DNA of 64,000 nt from Helianthus annuus (GCF_002127325.2 NC_035436.2:28221354-28285353), one strand, 5' to 3'; positions 23,760-34,576 are shown, numbered from the stretch's first letter. Numbers and translations: made by a program. Notes: generated from the sequence alone by a model not told the origin.

Positions 23760-24592
23760 CTTGTTCGATTATTTTCGATAGATTTGTGACGCAACTGCCT
23801 ATTAATTAGGGTTTTCTTATTTTTCGTCATAAATGTGTAGGAATCGATATTATTTTCCCTTATTTTTTTGCTTTGTAGGTTATTTCTGATAGATTTGTTA
23901 CGCAGCTGTCAATTAATTAGTGTTTTCTTATTTTTCGTCATGGATGCAGCAAAAATTTATAACAAAATCTTAAATTTTTTTTGGCAAATTGGAAATAAAT
24001 AATCCCAACTCACTGTTATTGGCCAATAATAATCCCAACTCATTTAATCACCAATAATAATCCGAACTATTCACTTTTGTTTGTAAAATACTCCCACGTT
24101 AAAAAAGCACTAACTAGGTTAAAATATTGCTGATGTGGCTTAACATATGTGGACTGACGTGGTTGGTTAACATCTTACCTGTGTATAAAATGATTATCAG
24201 CCTCATTTGCACACACAATCGCACTCTCCTTCGAAACCCTAATTCTACAAATTGGGCAAATTCAGTCGATTGTGTGTGCAAATGAGGCTGATAATCATTT
24301 TATACATAGGTAAGATGTTAACCAGCCACGTCAGTCCACACATGTTAAGCCACATCAGCAATATTTTAACCTAGTTAGTGTTTTTTTAACGTGGGGGTAT
24401 TTTACAAACAAAAATGAATAATTCGGATTATTATTGGTGATTAAATGAGTTGGGATTATTATTGGCCAATAACAGTGAGTTGGGATTATTTATTTCCAAT
24501 TTGCCTTTTTTTTTTGTAGGAAATTCGTCATAAAGTGTAGTAATCTGTGACGAAAAAAATTGTCTAGGAAATTGTCCCTTTTTCTAGTAGTG
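23760..24592 (-). mobile_element. CACTA (En/Spm) terminal remnant
   Basis: The right edge on the minus strand begins CACTACTAGAAAAAGGGA, a typical CACTA terminus. Subterminal motifs TTCGTCAT and GTGACG recur, including two copies of a TTTTCTTATTTTTCGTCAT block (about 23810 and 23925). No matching left end was found, so it is truncated. A foldback element (23983-24505) is inserted inside it. Confidence 0.68.
23983..24505. mobile_element. Foldback/MULE-type MITE, 523 bp hairpin
   Basis: Two 239-base arms (23983-24221 and 24267-24505) are near-perfect inverted copies around a 45-base loop, starting GGCAAATTGGAAATAAAT. Eight or more T residues flank each side (23975-23982; 24506-24515), which fits a poly-T target duplication. 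It has no coding capacity. It contains repeated AATCCCAACT motifs like the element at 21697. Confidence 0.85.
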
Positions 24593-24795
24593 ATGTATAT
24601 ATATATATACACACACGCTAGAACAGTGTGTGTAAACGACGCGTCGTTTTGATACGTCACAACCCTAAATACACCGATTATACAATTGAGACATTACATG
24701 TTCGAACCTTTAAAATACTTATATAACATAAACTGCACTTCTAACTATTTACACCTTGAATCGTTTAACTTTCTTTCAAACTTGGTAACAATTAA

Positions 24796-25094
24796 GAGCA
24801 TTCACATCCAACCCACTAAAATCTGTGAGTGGAGTTTTTATAATATAAAGAGTATAAAAAGTGGTTGTGAGTGGAGGAGAGAGAAAATGTTACTGTTCAT
24901 CTGTATATTTGAGGGGACACTGTTCACTCCCTATAATTTTTTAATATATTTTGAAAGTGATTGTGAGTGAAGGAGAGAGAAAAGGTAATGATAAAGGTAT
25001 AAAAGAATATTATTTAATTGAAAAGGAGAGAGAAAATGTAGTGTTTTTTAGTGTAATATAGGGTGAAAAATTGATGGAATGGATGTGAATGCTC
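24796..25094. mobile_element. PIF/Harbinger-like MITE, 299 bp
   Basis: The inverted ends are GAGCATTCACATCC (14 bp, exact) with TAA on both sides (24793-24795 and 25095-25097). The AT-rich interior carries repeated GTGAGTGGAGGAGAGAG-like segments. Confidence 0.88.
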
Positions 25095-25097
25095 TAA

Positions 25098-25725
25098 GTC
25101 TAACATCCCTCTCTCTAGACTTCTTTCTCACCATCTTGATGCCTTGATTTTCATCAGGTTGCTGTAGAAGGCGTGATGAATAAAGTACTATCAGAGCTCA
25201 TTTGTCCCCATTTTGCCATGGTCTTTTTCTTGATTTGCAAGAGGCTCACCGACTGGTATGCTATTTGGACTTCAAAATTAGTATGATTTTCATGAAATGC
25301 ATTGTAAGTTTCATGAATGAATTGGAGAATACTACAAGATTAAGCTCTAAAACTCCTATTGTTGTCTCTTCCTCCTATGGGAGTTTTCGGTTTCTTTTCT
25401 TTATTTTAGATGTCACCGGAGACTGTCATTGTTGGTGACATCTATTAAAGAGATATATGATATTAAGACTGTGCTCACTGATGAAGAGAAGGCTCACATT
25501 TTCTTTTTCGAACGGCGAGAAAATCACATTAATGATGATGTATGTATGTCAGTGTCACTCATATTCTTTACCCTGAACAAACTTTTTTCACTCATATAAG
25601 CAATCCTAAACAATTGATTATTGTTTCACAACACAATAAGCAGGTAAACAACCCGTCTTATTTTGATGAATATCAAGGCTGTTAAAAAGCAGTTTCGGTT
25701 TCTTTTCACTAATGGCATGATAAAG
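25098..25725. other. Unresolved intergenic DNA, possible old gene fragment
   Basis: Short protein-like runs alternate with stops on the plus strand (about 25130-25530), but I cannot name a family or a consistent exon structure. Confidence 0.3.
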
Positions 25726-25871
25726 GTAACATAGTTTGGTCACATTTATATTTGAGTAAATTACAAAAATCGTCCTTTAGAGGGTTCAACCTTATTGCTA
25801 ATTGCATCATAAAGCTGGTTTCATCCTTTTTCTAGAGAGTTTTGAATATTAAGATGACCAAACTATGTTAC
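25726..25871. repeat. Small foldback with 17-bp inverted ends
   Basis: GTAACATAGTTTGGTCA at 25726-25742 is exactly complementary to 25855-25871. The interior has a GAGTAAATTACAAAAAT-type repeat. A target duplication was not resolved. Confidence 0.55.
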
Positions 25872-26027
25872 GTTTTTTTCGCAACATGCCCTGTTTTACT
25901 CTTAAATCATGAATTATAACTATTCATAAATAATGACAGTTAGGACGCTGGGTCAACACTCGTGGTTTCTTCATCGGGGTAACGAAAACCGCCAAGTGTC
26001 ATTACTCGCCATTGCTCATCACAGTTG

Positions 26028-26051
26028 TGCCCCCCCCCCCCCCACCCCCCC
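26028..26051. repeat. Poly-C tract
   Basis: Two runs of C, interrupted by one A, total about 23 bases. Confidence 0.8.
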
Positions 26052-26245
26052 CAAACCACTTTCTCCAAATAAGGGGGACCATGTTCAAAAAGCTTGCTCA
26101 GAAAAAGCTCGGTTGTAAACAAACCAACCCTGTGCTAGGCGTGGCTTGGCTCGTGAGATCACGAGTCGGCTCGATTTTAATTTTATTTTATATAGATTAA
26201 TTTTAATTTTAGGAGCAATTTCGTATATACCCTACAAATTGTTGT

Positions 26246-26275
26246 TGCCGCTGCGTTGCGCGGGTTATTCACTAG
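26246..26275 (+). mobile_element. Helitron 3' terminus (plus strand)
   Basis: A GC-rich hairpin (CCGC...GCGG, within GCCGCTGCGTTGCGCGGG) is followed by TTATTCA and CTAG, then T, matching the hairpin plus CTRR|T structure of plant Helitron tails. The element extends to the left; its 5' end was not found. Confidence 0.6.
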
Positions 26276-26898
26276 TATATATATAATTATACACATACAC
26301 ACAAATTACAATTACATTTATAGTTTTATACATACGACTCTTTCGGGTTTGACCAAATATATATATTTATACTTGCTAGCCCAATCAATCCAATAAAAAA
26401 ATTAATAGTAAGTTTAATAGTAAAGCCCTAAGTCGTGAAGCAACAGTTTTAATTTGACTTCTTTCTCTCGATAGTCGTCCATCATCAATCTTCTCCCCCT
26501 ATCACCCTACGGCTCAGGCTTAATGTCATCCTAACACAGTCGGATCTCAGTCATCAGACAACAGAAACATCAAAGAAAACATCCCAAATTTATGGTTGTC
26601 AAAATCACTCGTCGCTCACTGGAAAATTGTGCGCTCGAAAATTGCTCGATCAGTTTCCGGTTCAGTTGTAAACGAGCCAAGCACGAACAAAGATAAGCTC
26701 AGTTTAGTTAAAATAATTGACACCTTAATTAAAAATTGACACCTTAATTAAAATAATTGCAACACCAAAGACAAATACTGGAATTGATTCAAAAGTAATA
26801 AACTTGTTAACACAATGCATAACAAAATGTTAACAAGATTTTACAACTTGACTTGATTCGGAAGTAAAATAGAGACAAATTCCCAGTGCTTCAATCTC
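26276..26898. other. Downstream intergenic DNA of P1
   Basis: AT-rich sequence with a short duplicated GACACCTTAATTAAA segment near 26730. No gene is seen. Confidence 0.5.
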
Positions 26899-27309
26899 CT
26901 AGGATTTAAGCCTTATCTTTCCCATTAGCGCACATGATTGATCCTGGCCACTTGGTAGATTCTCCGTAACATACAATGTAATCAGCCCGTGGTCAGGTTC
27001 TTTTGCCATTTCTATAAATATCTTGACATCCTCATCGTCAGCTATGTCTACAACTACAGTCTTATTTGGGTCGGACGATGAAAGTGGAAACTGGTAAGAC
27101 ATCTTAAAACCAATCTCCACGGATAAATTTAACTTTCTTGCCACCCAAGTCATCAACTCAGAATATGTTAACTCCACTGGTATCTCAAAGGTCCGTCTCA
27201 TCAACCCTAACGGCGTATACTCCATAACACCGTTAATTACCTCCCACGACCCGCCGGTACAAGTCAAAATTCTAAATTTCCGGACATATGTCTCATAGTC
27301 TGAAAACAT
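26899..27309 (-). CDS. P1: stand-alone PB1-like domain protein
   Basis: 136 residues from the ATG at 27309. I chose this start because a conserved 3' splice site lies just upstream (ACAG|GAAGATG), matching the other family members, whereas the longer frame to 27351 reads into the presumed intron. The core (about residues 10-110) carries CTGGSWE, LTYSEL, ARKLNLS, MSYQFPLSS and DIADDEDV, ending LITLYV. This resembles the PB1-like N-terminal domain found in plant MULE (Mutator-like) transposases, but no transposase follows. The function is unknown; a protein-interaction role is inferred from the fold only. It is intact, minus strand, and in an array with P2-P4. Exon 1 was not located; a LINE fragment lies upstream at 27430. 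Confidence 0.7.
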   Translation of the reverse strand: MFSDYETYVRKFRILTCTGGSWEVINGVMEYTPLGLMRRTFEIPVELTYSELMTWVARKLNLSVEIGFKMSYQFPLSSSDPNKTVVVDIADDEDVKIFIEMAKEPDHGLITLYVTENLPSGQDQSCALMGKIRLKS

Positions 27310-27429
27310 CTTCCTGTATATAGGAAATAAACAATGCATCACAACAAACAAAATTGCATAAATGGTAACACCTCAAATTGTATTATTTATTGTTTATAAT
27401 TTTTAGATTATTTATGGAAATAGCCATCA

Positions 27430-27690
27430 ACAAACAAAATGTTCCGCCGTTTCAGGAAGCTCACCACAAAGAACACAAACGTTGACTGAACCGGAATGTT
27501 TCTTTACGTGAGCCCAACCAAAGTCGGCAACCGATCCAACGCCGCCTGCCAAGCAAGGATCCCAGCCTTCTTAGGGACCCAACTATTCCAACAAATAGAA
27601 GAGTTAGGATGGGAAATACTGGAAGGACGGAGACAAAATTTGGCGCTTCGGATGGAAAATAAACCAGAGTCATAAAAAATCCACATCCAA
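27430..27690 (-). pseudogene. LINE fragment (reverse transcriptase zinc-binding tail)
   Basis: On the minus strand two overlapping frames together read like the zf-RVT end of a plant L1-type LINE (WVPKKAGILAWQAALDRLPT). The frame is broken and no other LINE domain is attached. Confidence 0.65.
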
Positions 27691-27879
27691 CGATCATACC
27701 ATGCTGAAAGATTGCATAAACCATCGGTGTTTAACAGAAATAGCAGCTGAACTTATTTAGAATTTTCAGCGAGAGAGGATATCGGCCTCTTCCAAACCCA
27801 TAGAACCCATGTTTGAACAAACCCGATCAGCCACTACGCAGTCTTTAACCGTCTTGAGAGCAAAGAGAGAGGGAAAGAC

Positions 27880-28277
27880 TGAAGCTAGTGGCTTTGCACC
27901 GCTTGGTTTAAAAAAGCACGCCTCAGCGCTTTATGTTATGCTACCTGACGTGCAATGTTTACATAAAGCGCAACTCAGGCGCGCTTTTTTGGTGAAATAT
28001 CCACCCTGAGGCGCGCGCCTCATGTACATGACATATTTTTTTGGAGCAGATTTTAGTACGTCACGCTTTTTAGGCTGTACATGTATGTAATTTAAGTATT
28101 AAAACATATATAAAGCTTATTTGTGTCTAAATATTGGGTAAATGATCCTAGAAACCTATAGAATATATAAAAAAATTTATCTAATAGGCTTGTGCCTCGC
28201 CTACAAAAGGCTTGGTTCTAAAAAGCGAGAGGCGTACAAAAGCGAGGAGGTCTAAAAATGAGGCGCAAAAGTGCTAA
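27880..28277. repeat. Degenerate GCG/GAGGCG-rich repeat
   Basis: It contains TTTAAAAAAGCAC-, CTCAGGCGCGC- and GAGGCGCGCGCCTCA-type segments similar to the element at 30258-30584. It is itself interrupted by the MITE that follows. The boundaries are vague. Confidence 0.45.
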
Positions 28278-28600
28278 GACTATCCGCATCAGTGAAAGGC
28301 TATCCTTTCTACAAACAGCCTAATCAGCATGCCACATCATCTTTTCACTTATTCTTCCCACAAACACTTTTTACCCACAACAATAACATATATATCCTTC
28401 CCACAAACAACCTTATAAAAAAAAAAGAAAGGACCCACCATTAGGCCATTCTTCACCATTCTTCCCCAAGAATTGTGAAGAATGAACACCCTCCATGTCA
28501 TCCTCTACAACACCCACTAATCCATCCCTCTCACAAATGCCCTCCACATAGGAATGAACACCCTCCATGTCACCTACAAACATCCTTGATGTAGATAGTC
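28278..28600. mobile_element. PIF/Harbinger-like MITE, 323 bp
   Basis: The ends GACTATCCGCATC and GATGTAGATAGTC are inverted near-copies, flanked by TAA (28275-28277 and 28601-28603). The insertion site lies inside the GAGGCG repeat. Confidence 0.85.
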
Positions 28601-28650
28601 TAAGCGCAAAGTTGTAAGCTTTTCGTACCCGAAGTGCAAGGAGATTATAT

Positions 28651-28654
<4 letters not shown>

Positions 28655-28687
<33 letters not shown>

Positions 28688-28975
28688 TAGGTTAACGTAC
28701 AAGAGCCCTTATCCTACATTACGTACGCGATAATCTCAGCAGTCAGATCTTCATCCCACATTGAAATCGCATGTTGGTTTTTTGTAACAATTTCCCACGT
28801 TGGTTTTTTAACATGCGATTTCATCAAAATTACCACATGCGAAATTGTTACAAAAAATCAACATGCGATTTCATCAAAATTATCACATGCGATTTCATCC
28901 ATGCTATTTTATAGCATGTGATTTTACATCGCGTACGTAGCGTACGTTAAGCCAATTTGTACAATACACTTTTTC
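28655..28975. repeat. TA microsatellite plus non-coding repeat with CACATGCGATTTCATC units
   Basis: A (TA)n run (about 28655-28682) leads into TAGGGTTAGGTTAACGTAC. The body holds repeated ACATGCGATTTCATC units and an internal inverted pair around GTTACAAAAAATCAACATG, and ends near TTTTTCTATATATATAT. It looks like a non-autonomous dispersed repeat; the class is unknown. Confidence 0.5.
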
Positions 28976-28987
28976 TATATATATATC

Positions 28988-29170
28988 CTATAGGTTTTTA
29001 GCATCCCTTATCAAAAAAAGATAGGTGAGTAGGGAATTGAGAGCCACTTTGAGAAGAATGACCCGACCACTATATGAGAGATGGTTGGCTTTCCAAAGAG
29101 ATAAACGGTCTCTAAAGGTGTGCACTACCGGTTTCCAACTTTTCACCAAGTTCATATTAGCCCCAACGCA
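28988..29170 (-). pseudogene. LINE reverse transcriptase fragment
   Basis: The minus strand encodes RDRLSLWKANHLSYSGRVI and LKVALNSLLTYLF, the conserved stretch after the catalytic region of plant LINE reverse transcriptases. It is a fragment only. Confidence 0.7.
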
Positions 29171-29174
29171 ACTT

Positions 29175-29866
29175 CTCTTCCATGCAATCAATGGAGTCTG
29201 AGAGTGGGTCCATTAATCCAGCTGATATTCAGACCCAACAAAACGAGCCCATAGATGTCACGACAGACCATGATTCCACATGTGAGTTACAGGCCCATGA
29301 GACTGTTAGCAACATAAGAAAAAGTAAAGGCCCAGGAATTAAAAAAAAAAGCTACCAAACTTGAATTCAGAAGTAACAGAACAAATGGGGGAAAGGTAAC
29401 AGAAAAACAAAACACAAAAATTCTCTCAAAAATTGAGAAAGTCCAAGAGAAGTGACGAGGTGATTACTGACGTCCTTGAAGACATTCTTCCTGAAGACAA
29501 GAGGAGTTTTGTCAGACTAGTTGGAAGACAGGGGAGACAAGAAGGATGTCATTGATACTTAGAGAGAGAGGCGAGACCCGATGCCAAAAGAGGAAATGGT
29601 TAGAGAAATTCGAGACACTATGCGTATGGGATATTGCATCGGTTTAGGCATGGATAGATTCGAAGCAATTGTTAGGTCAACAAACGAGGAGGTGCGGCGG
29701 TAGAAGTTTTGCCATGATTTTTTTGTCCCTTAGCAATAGAGGCGTGTGTGTGGTGTGTGTGTGTGTGTGTGGGGGGGGGGGCGAAAAAAGGCTGAGTGGG
29801 TTAGAACTTAGAAGAGTTAAACAGTAGCACAACTTTGCTTTCATTGCAGTCCAAGAAACACAAAAG
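29175..29866. other. Possible LINE-derived or unknown sequence, GT microsatellite
   Basis: An acidic 60-codon frame (29182-29364) and later broken frames on the plus strand could derive from a LINE first ORF, but no motif confirms it. A (GT)n/(G)n tract lies at 29745-29782. Confidence 0.3.
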
Positions 29867-30142
29867 TGTTACTCGTAGGCTTTGTTGGGCCCACTTAGTT
29901 AACTCGTTAACCAAGTAGGAAACCCTAATCTTGTTCTATAAATACCTATGATGTAATTGTAGTCTGTATCATTCTTAAAACAGTTGTGAGCATCTAATAA
30001 AAGTGAAACCCTAGTTGCAACCCGTGGACGTAGGTCACCTTGACCGAACCACGCAAATTCTCGTGTTCTTTATTTCCTCCAAGTGTGTGTGTGTGTTTGT
30101 TCCGCTTCCGCTCAAGCCTACTCTGATCCGATACCCTAACAA
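29867..30142 (+). mobile_element. Solo LTR, 276 bp (copia-like)
   Basis: It starts TGTTA and ends TAACA, with a perfect target duplication AAAAG (29862-29866 and 30143-30147). A CTATAAATACC TATA box (about 29937) and an AATAAAAG signal are inside. No internal domain remains. Confidence 0.87.
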
Positions 30143-30257
30143 AAAGAAGAACTGAAGGATCCACAGGTGCTTAAATTCTGGGACAACTCTCAGCATGATA
30201 TTGCAACTGTAAACTCATTGTAAACTCATTGTAAACTCAGCTGGTAGATCAGCGACA

Positions 30258-30584
30258 TAGTTTTAAAAAGCGGTTGAGGCGTGCGACTCAAGGCAAAACG
30301 CCCAAAACCGATTCTGAGGCACGCCTCAGGGGGTTTTTATTGTATGTGCAACTCAGAAGGGTTGCGCCTCAGGGGTTTTTGATATTTGTTTTTGATGTTT
30401 TTGACTTTTTGTGTCAATTTCAAGCAATTTATGTCTTCTTTATGCGTGTTTTTTGATGATTTTGATGAATTCAATGATGAATTTAGTTAGTATTATTATT
30501 TTTAAAAGATACATAACTTTATATTATTTTTTATTCCACCTCGGTTCTCCTCGGGGCTTACGCCTCGTTCGTTTTTTTAAACCT
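30258..30584. repeat. MITE-like repeat with TTTAAAAA...GAGGCG ends, inside a LINE remnant
   Basis: The left end TTTTAAAAAGCGGTTGAGGCG and the right end, read inversely as GGTTTAAAAAAACGAACGAGGCG, are similar. GAGGCG/CGCCTC motifs fill the interior. It separates LINE-like sequence at 30150-30257 from that at 30601. Confidence 0.5.
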
Positions 30585-30600
30585 TGATCAGGGAGACTTT

Positions 30601-30810
30601 TTCGATTTGGAACCCAAGTGCTTTCCATATGTGATAATAGACCGCGTCCTCCTATGTGTTAAGTTTAGGGATCGGTGGCCAACGGCTTCACTAAAGGCAC
30701 TTGACAGAGAAGTGTCAGATCACCGACCCCCTGGTATTCCCTACCTCTACCTCAAATCCGAGGTCGTGTCCCTTTCGGTTTTACAACAGCTGGATAGGCA
30801 AAACCGGTTT
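30601..30810 (+). pseudogene. LINE endonuclease fragment
   Basis: The frame encodes DRWPTASLKALDREVSDHRP, matching the SDH-containing end of plant LINE apurinic-type endonucleases. It is truncated on both sides. Confidence 0.68.
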
Positions 30811-30811
30811 A

Positions 30812-30884
30812 GGTGAGGTAGTTAAAAAGGGATTGAATGTGATAGTAGGTGAGGTAGTTAAAAAGGGATTGAATGTGATAGTAG
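30812..30884. repeat. 36-bp tandem duplication
   Basis: The unit beginning AGGTGAGGTAGTTAAAAAGG is present twice without differences. Confidence 0.85.
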
Positions 30885-31410
30885 AATGTGATTGAGAAGG
30901 AAATGATCAAATTCGATGTGAAGATACATAAAAGTCTAGTGGTGAAAATTGATAGGGGGATAAATCAGCATTTTGGCTAGATCAGTGGGCTCATGGTAAG
31001 ACAGGTAAAGGCGGAGCTGAATTGAAGGAACAATCCAAACCAACAGGCCCCTACATTTCAGTGGAACAATCCAATCCAACAGATCAACGACTGGTTCCAG
31101 AAAAAACAAAACACAATTTTTTTTGAAACAAAGTCATGATACATCATTGAAACGTCCAAAGTATATGACCATATTTAAAACATACCTACATATACATACA
31201 TACTAGTTTTATAAAAAAGAGAAGTTAATATACCTGGTTTTTCTTTTAAAAAATTAGTACTAAAAAAAGTGTCGTTTTGAAACCCCCTTTCACAGATGGT
31301 GTCAAAAATAATTTTATTTCGAATTTTGTTTTCGAAGTTTTGAAATCCGGGTGGTAAAACCTTAAAACGAGAATTTTCTGTACTGGATATTGATCTCACT
31401 TGTTTTTTTC

Positions 31411-31600
31411 AATTAAACTTGAGAGATGGCAAGGATGTAAGCTTCTCGAAGGATAGGTGGATCACCCCATAGCCACTGTGCACCATGTTCCCTTTACTTT
31501 ATGGATTGGAGCAGGCTAAGAATGCAAAAGTAGCTGAAAGACTTAAGGTTGAAGGTGGGATGATGTAAACCTGGCCTTCAACTCCGAATTTCAAACGAAA
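31411..31600 (+). pseudogene. LINE C-terminal fragment
   Basis: The plus strand encodes LRDGKDVSFSKDRWI, a stop, then PLCTMFPLLYGLEQAKNAKV. This matches the stretch before the zinc-binding tail of plant LINE reverse transcriptases. It probably belongs to the same decayed LINE as 30601-30810. Confidence 0.62.
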
Positions 31601-33226
31601 CGGTTACTTCAACGGATAGTTTCTACGGTCGATTGGGTTACAGATTCACCACCCAAACAACAATAGGGCTACGGGTTCAATTGTTGGATACAGATTCACC
31701 ACCGACAATCAAACATGGTACCTTAGATCACCTACTCGAATTGCCAAATTCGAGTTAGCAAAGGCAAATCAGTTAACTCACTAAGAGCAACAGACGTATT
31801 CTTTTTTCATAAACAAATTCACCACCTTCATTGATTATAAAAGTTAATACATATAGAATACATGCCACGACTTCACGTCCTAAACAAAAGGAAATTTAAA
31901 TAACTAGGTACTACATAGAAAGTTGAAAGTACAACTACTAAAGCATTAAAAAAAACTAACTGCATTAAACATGCTATAAAAAGTGGGAAAAAGTGCAGGT
32001 GGTGGGATGTGGGCATACAATCGTGTGGTCCATTCAACCTCCCCCATGAAGCTCCGGTTGACCCGACTTGAGTTCGTTTAGTGTTGGCCCATTCTTCTTA
32101 AGTGACCCGTAAGAAGCTATTGAACACATACTATTTTGTAAAGCCACCTGCAAAGTGGTTTTCATGATCAACTTCACATTTTCCCCTAAATCACCACTCA
32201 CCAAACCCAATCCAATCAATTCGACAACCAAATTACCATTTTTCTCAAACCCAACAAAATCCTATGAAGAATTATCATCTCTCTAACCCACCACCTCCAC
32301 CTTAAGCCCACAACCTCCACCTTAAGCCCACAACCTCCACCAGCTCCAGATCTGATCCAATTAGATGAATTAACCTAATTCGCTTCTGGGTTTTTCTCAT
32401 CAAACATCGGAGCCCTAAGTGATGATGATTTGGAAGTTGTACCGTATAAGCAGACACAACAAGAGAGGAGTTCAACTAATTGATGGAGCCCTAAACCTTT
32501 AGGGGAGACGGTAGTCCAGGTGATTGTGGTGGGTTGACCGCGGCTGTAGGGGAGACGACGGTGGAGGTAGGATGACCGCGGTTGTAGTGGATTGACGGTG
32601 GTGGAGGTAAGACGGTGGTGGTTGAGGTTGAACAGATGTTCTCCGATGATAGGGAAGGGAGACGGTGGTGGTGGAGATCTAGAAAATGGGTGGGTGATGG
32701 TGGTCTATCATCAGGAGATTAAAGAAGAAGAAGGTGGAGGTGGGGGTGGGGGTGAGGGTGAGGTGGGGTTGGGATGGGAAGCGGGTGGAGGGGCGGATGA
32801 TGAAGAAGATGATGGGGTGGGCCCTTTGTTTTATTTTTTCCTTTTTAATTGCTTTATTTTAATCTCAGTGGTAATTTGGTCATTTAACATGGACTTAACT
32901 GATAAATATAACTGATGTTAGGGCTAAGGACCAACCGAGTGCATTTTTGAAAACCACAGGGATCACGCGTGTAATTAGTAAACCATTAGGACCAAGTCTG
33001 CAATTTTTGAAAACCACAGGGACCAACCAAGCATTTAACTCTTATTATTATATGGGACATGAAGTTCACTTGAGTGGGTTCACAATTGGGTTTTAGAAAT
33101 TGGATATACGAACGGGGGACATGGATCTAATTGACTTATTATAAACAAAACAGATGGGCCTTGTAAATAAGTGGTACAGTTTCCACACAAAAGACAATAT
33201 ATACGGTTTTCTTGGTTAAATATCAA
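31601..33226. other. Intergenic DNA, no supported gene
   Basis: It includes a tandem CCACCTCCACCTTAAGCCCA pair near 32290-32340, a GGTGG-rich low-complexity stretch (32480-32820), and two copies of a TTTTTGAAAACCACAGGGA motif (about 32945 and 33003) typical of dispersed repeats. The frame at 32592-32915 is low complexity and is not called. Confidence 0.5.
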
Positions 33227-33376
33227 AATAGAATAGTTTGGTCGCATGATCAGGAGGGTACGGTTTCTTCTCAACATACAAACTAAATTCGTTTTTGACA
33301 AAATAGAATAATTTGGTCGCATGATCAGGAGGGTACGGTTTCTTCTCAACATACAAACTAAATTCGTTTTTGACAA
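33227..33376. repeat. 75-bp tandem duplication
   Basis: Two units beginning AAATAGAATARTTTGGTCGC are almost identical; the period is 75 bp. Confidence 0.88.
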
Positions 33377-33505
33377 ACCTTTTGGTCTTATCCAATTGAA
33401 TATTTGTTAGTACTAACAAATAGTTTGATCTGAAATTGTATCACGATTCCAAGTTTATTTTGATGACTACAATCTCTTAAGTCAGTTTAATCAACAAATT
33501 CCGTA

Positions 33506-33895
33506 CAGGGCCGGTCTGTAAGGCTTATCAACCTAGGCTAAGGCCTAGGGCCACCAAAAAACAAGGGCCTCCAATTTTATTTCCTTTCATATATTAGACT
33601 TGTTTTTTGGCATTTAAACAACGTTTCTAGGCCCAAGATTTAGGCTTTACACTAGGAGTCTACATTGTCCACACACCAAACACATCAACCCTCGTTACTT
33701 GCGGCATCTTTTGAGTAACCAATGTGAAACTGATTGCGGATTGAGCGAAAATAGGGCCAAGATTAGGAAAAATCATCGTTATGGGTTATTCAATGTCTCA
33801 AATCTCAATCTCAATCTCAATTCCCTTATACCAATTCAACAGGGCCCTAACTTTGTAGTTCACTTAGGGCCTCAAAAAACGTTGGAACGGCTCTG
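33506..33895. mobile_element. hAT-like non-autonomous element, 390 bp
   Basis: The ends CAGGGCCGGT and AACGGCTCTG are inverted near-copies, with a perfect 8-bp target duplication ATTCCGTA (33498-33505 and 33896-33903), as in hAT elements. It contains no transposase. Confidence 0.9.
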
Positions 33896-33936
33896 ATTCC
33901 GTAGATCATTTTCTACAAATCGGGTAGGTTCCAACG

Positions 33937-34311
33937 TCATATTTTAAAGCAAAAAATGTTACTTGGAACAGACACGACAACATACAATGTAATCAACCCA
34001 TTTGACGTTTTAAGAGCCGTATCCAAAAACACCTCAACGTCCTCGTTGTCAGCTATGTCGACAACCATATGACTTGTGTTTTGGTGAGAAGAAGAAAGAG
34101 GGACTTGGTAACTCATCCTAAACCCATGCTTCTCGGTTAAACTGAACTTCCTTGCCACCTTTGATTTCAACTCACTATACGTTAAATTCAGTGGCGACTG
34201 TAAGATACGTCCGGCTAACCCTAACGGCATATACGTCGAAACCTCATTAACTATCTCCCACGACCCTCCGGTACAAGCAACAAACCTAACACTCTTGTCA
34301 TTCGATGCCAT
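33937..34311 (-). CDS. P2: stand-alone PB1-like domain protein
   Basis: 124 residues from ATG 34311, which follows a 3' splice site (TTCAG|GATCATG, intron end 34316). The core matches P1 and P3: CTGGSWE, LTYSEL, VARKFSL, MSYQVPLSSS, DIADNEDV, GLITLYV. A non-coding exon 1 ends at 34492 (TTAGAG|GTATGTT), giving a 176-bp intron, and a TATAAA box lies at 34576-34571. In exon 1 an ATG near the cap opens only a 9-codon uORF. This is the best-defined gene of the family. The fold resembles the MULE-linked PB1-like domain; function unknown. Confidence 0.72.
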   Translation of the reverse strand: MASNDKSVRFVACTGGSWEIVNEVSTYMPLGLAGRILQSPLNLTYSELKSKVARKFSLTEKHGFRMSYQVPLSSSHQNTSHMVVDIADNEDVEVFLDTALKTSNGLITLYVVVSVPSNIFCFKI

Positions 34312-34491
34312 GATCCTGAACATAAAAAATTAAATAAACAAAAGTTGAAACAATCATGGATCTTATTACAAGTATGTATCACTATCAATGCATGCATGAT
34401 GTATTTACAAGTTTGGAAATTATAAATATTTAACTATTTGAAAATAAGATGATCAGTCATGACAAACCTTAGCGTCTACTTAGGAACATAC

Positions 34492-34545
34492 CTCTAAAAC
34501 AATTGATGCCGGCAGGGGTCAATAAGTTCAGGCTGAGAATTGAGA
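34492..34545 (-). other. P2 exon 1 (5' UTR), inferred
   Basis: The donor GAG|GTATGTTCC at 34492/34491 is shared with P3 (42473/42472). The start is placed about 28 bases after the TATA box and is approximate. Confidence 0.5.
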
Positions 34546-34570
34546 GGCTGAATTCATATTGGTATGTGGT

Positions 34571-34576
34571 TTTATA
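34571..34576 (-). promoter_or_regulatory. P2 TATA box
   Basis: Minus-strand GCATATAAAACC. The same block in the orphan copy (near 22078) has CATAAAA, and P3 has TATATAAA in the equivalent place. Confidence 0.5.

Noticed and set aside
27309..27351. Longer start for P1 (and similar upstream starts for P2 and P3)
   Set aside because: The added residues read into the intron side of the shared AG|GANNATG splice context and are not conserved between the copies.
29867..30142. LTR start placed at TGTTGGGCC (29883)
   Set aside because: With that start the flanks do not match; starting at TGTTACTCG (29867) gives the perfect duplication AAAAG.
32592..32915. Gly- and Glu-rich 107-codon frame
   Set aside because: The sequence is low complexity (GGTGG repeats) with no homologous domain and no paired promoter or splice signals.
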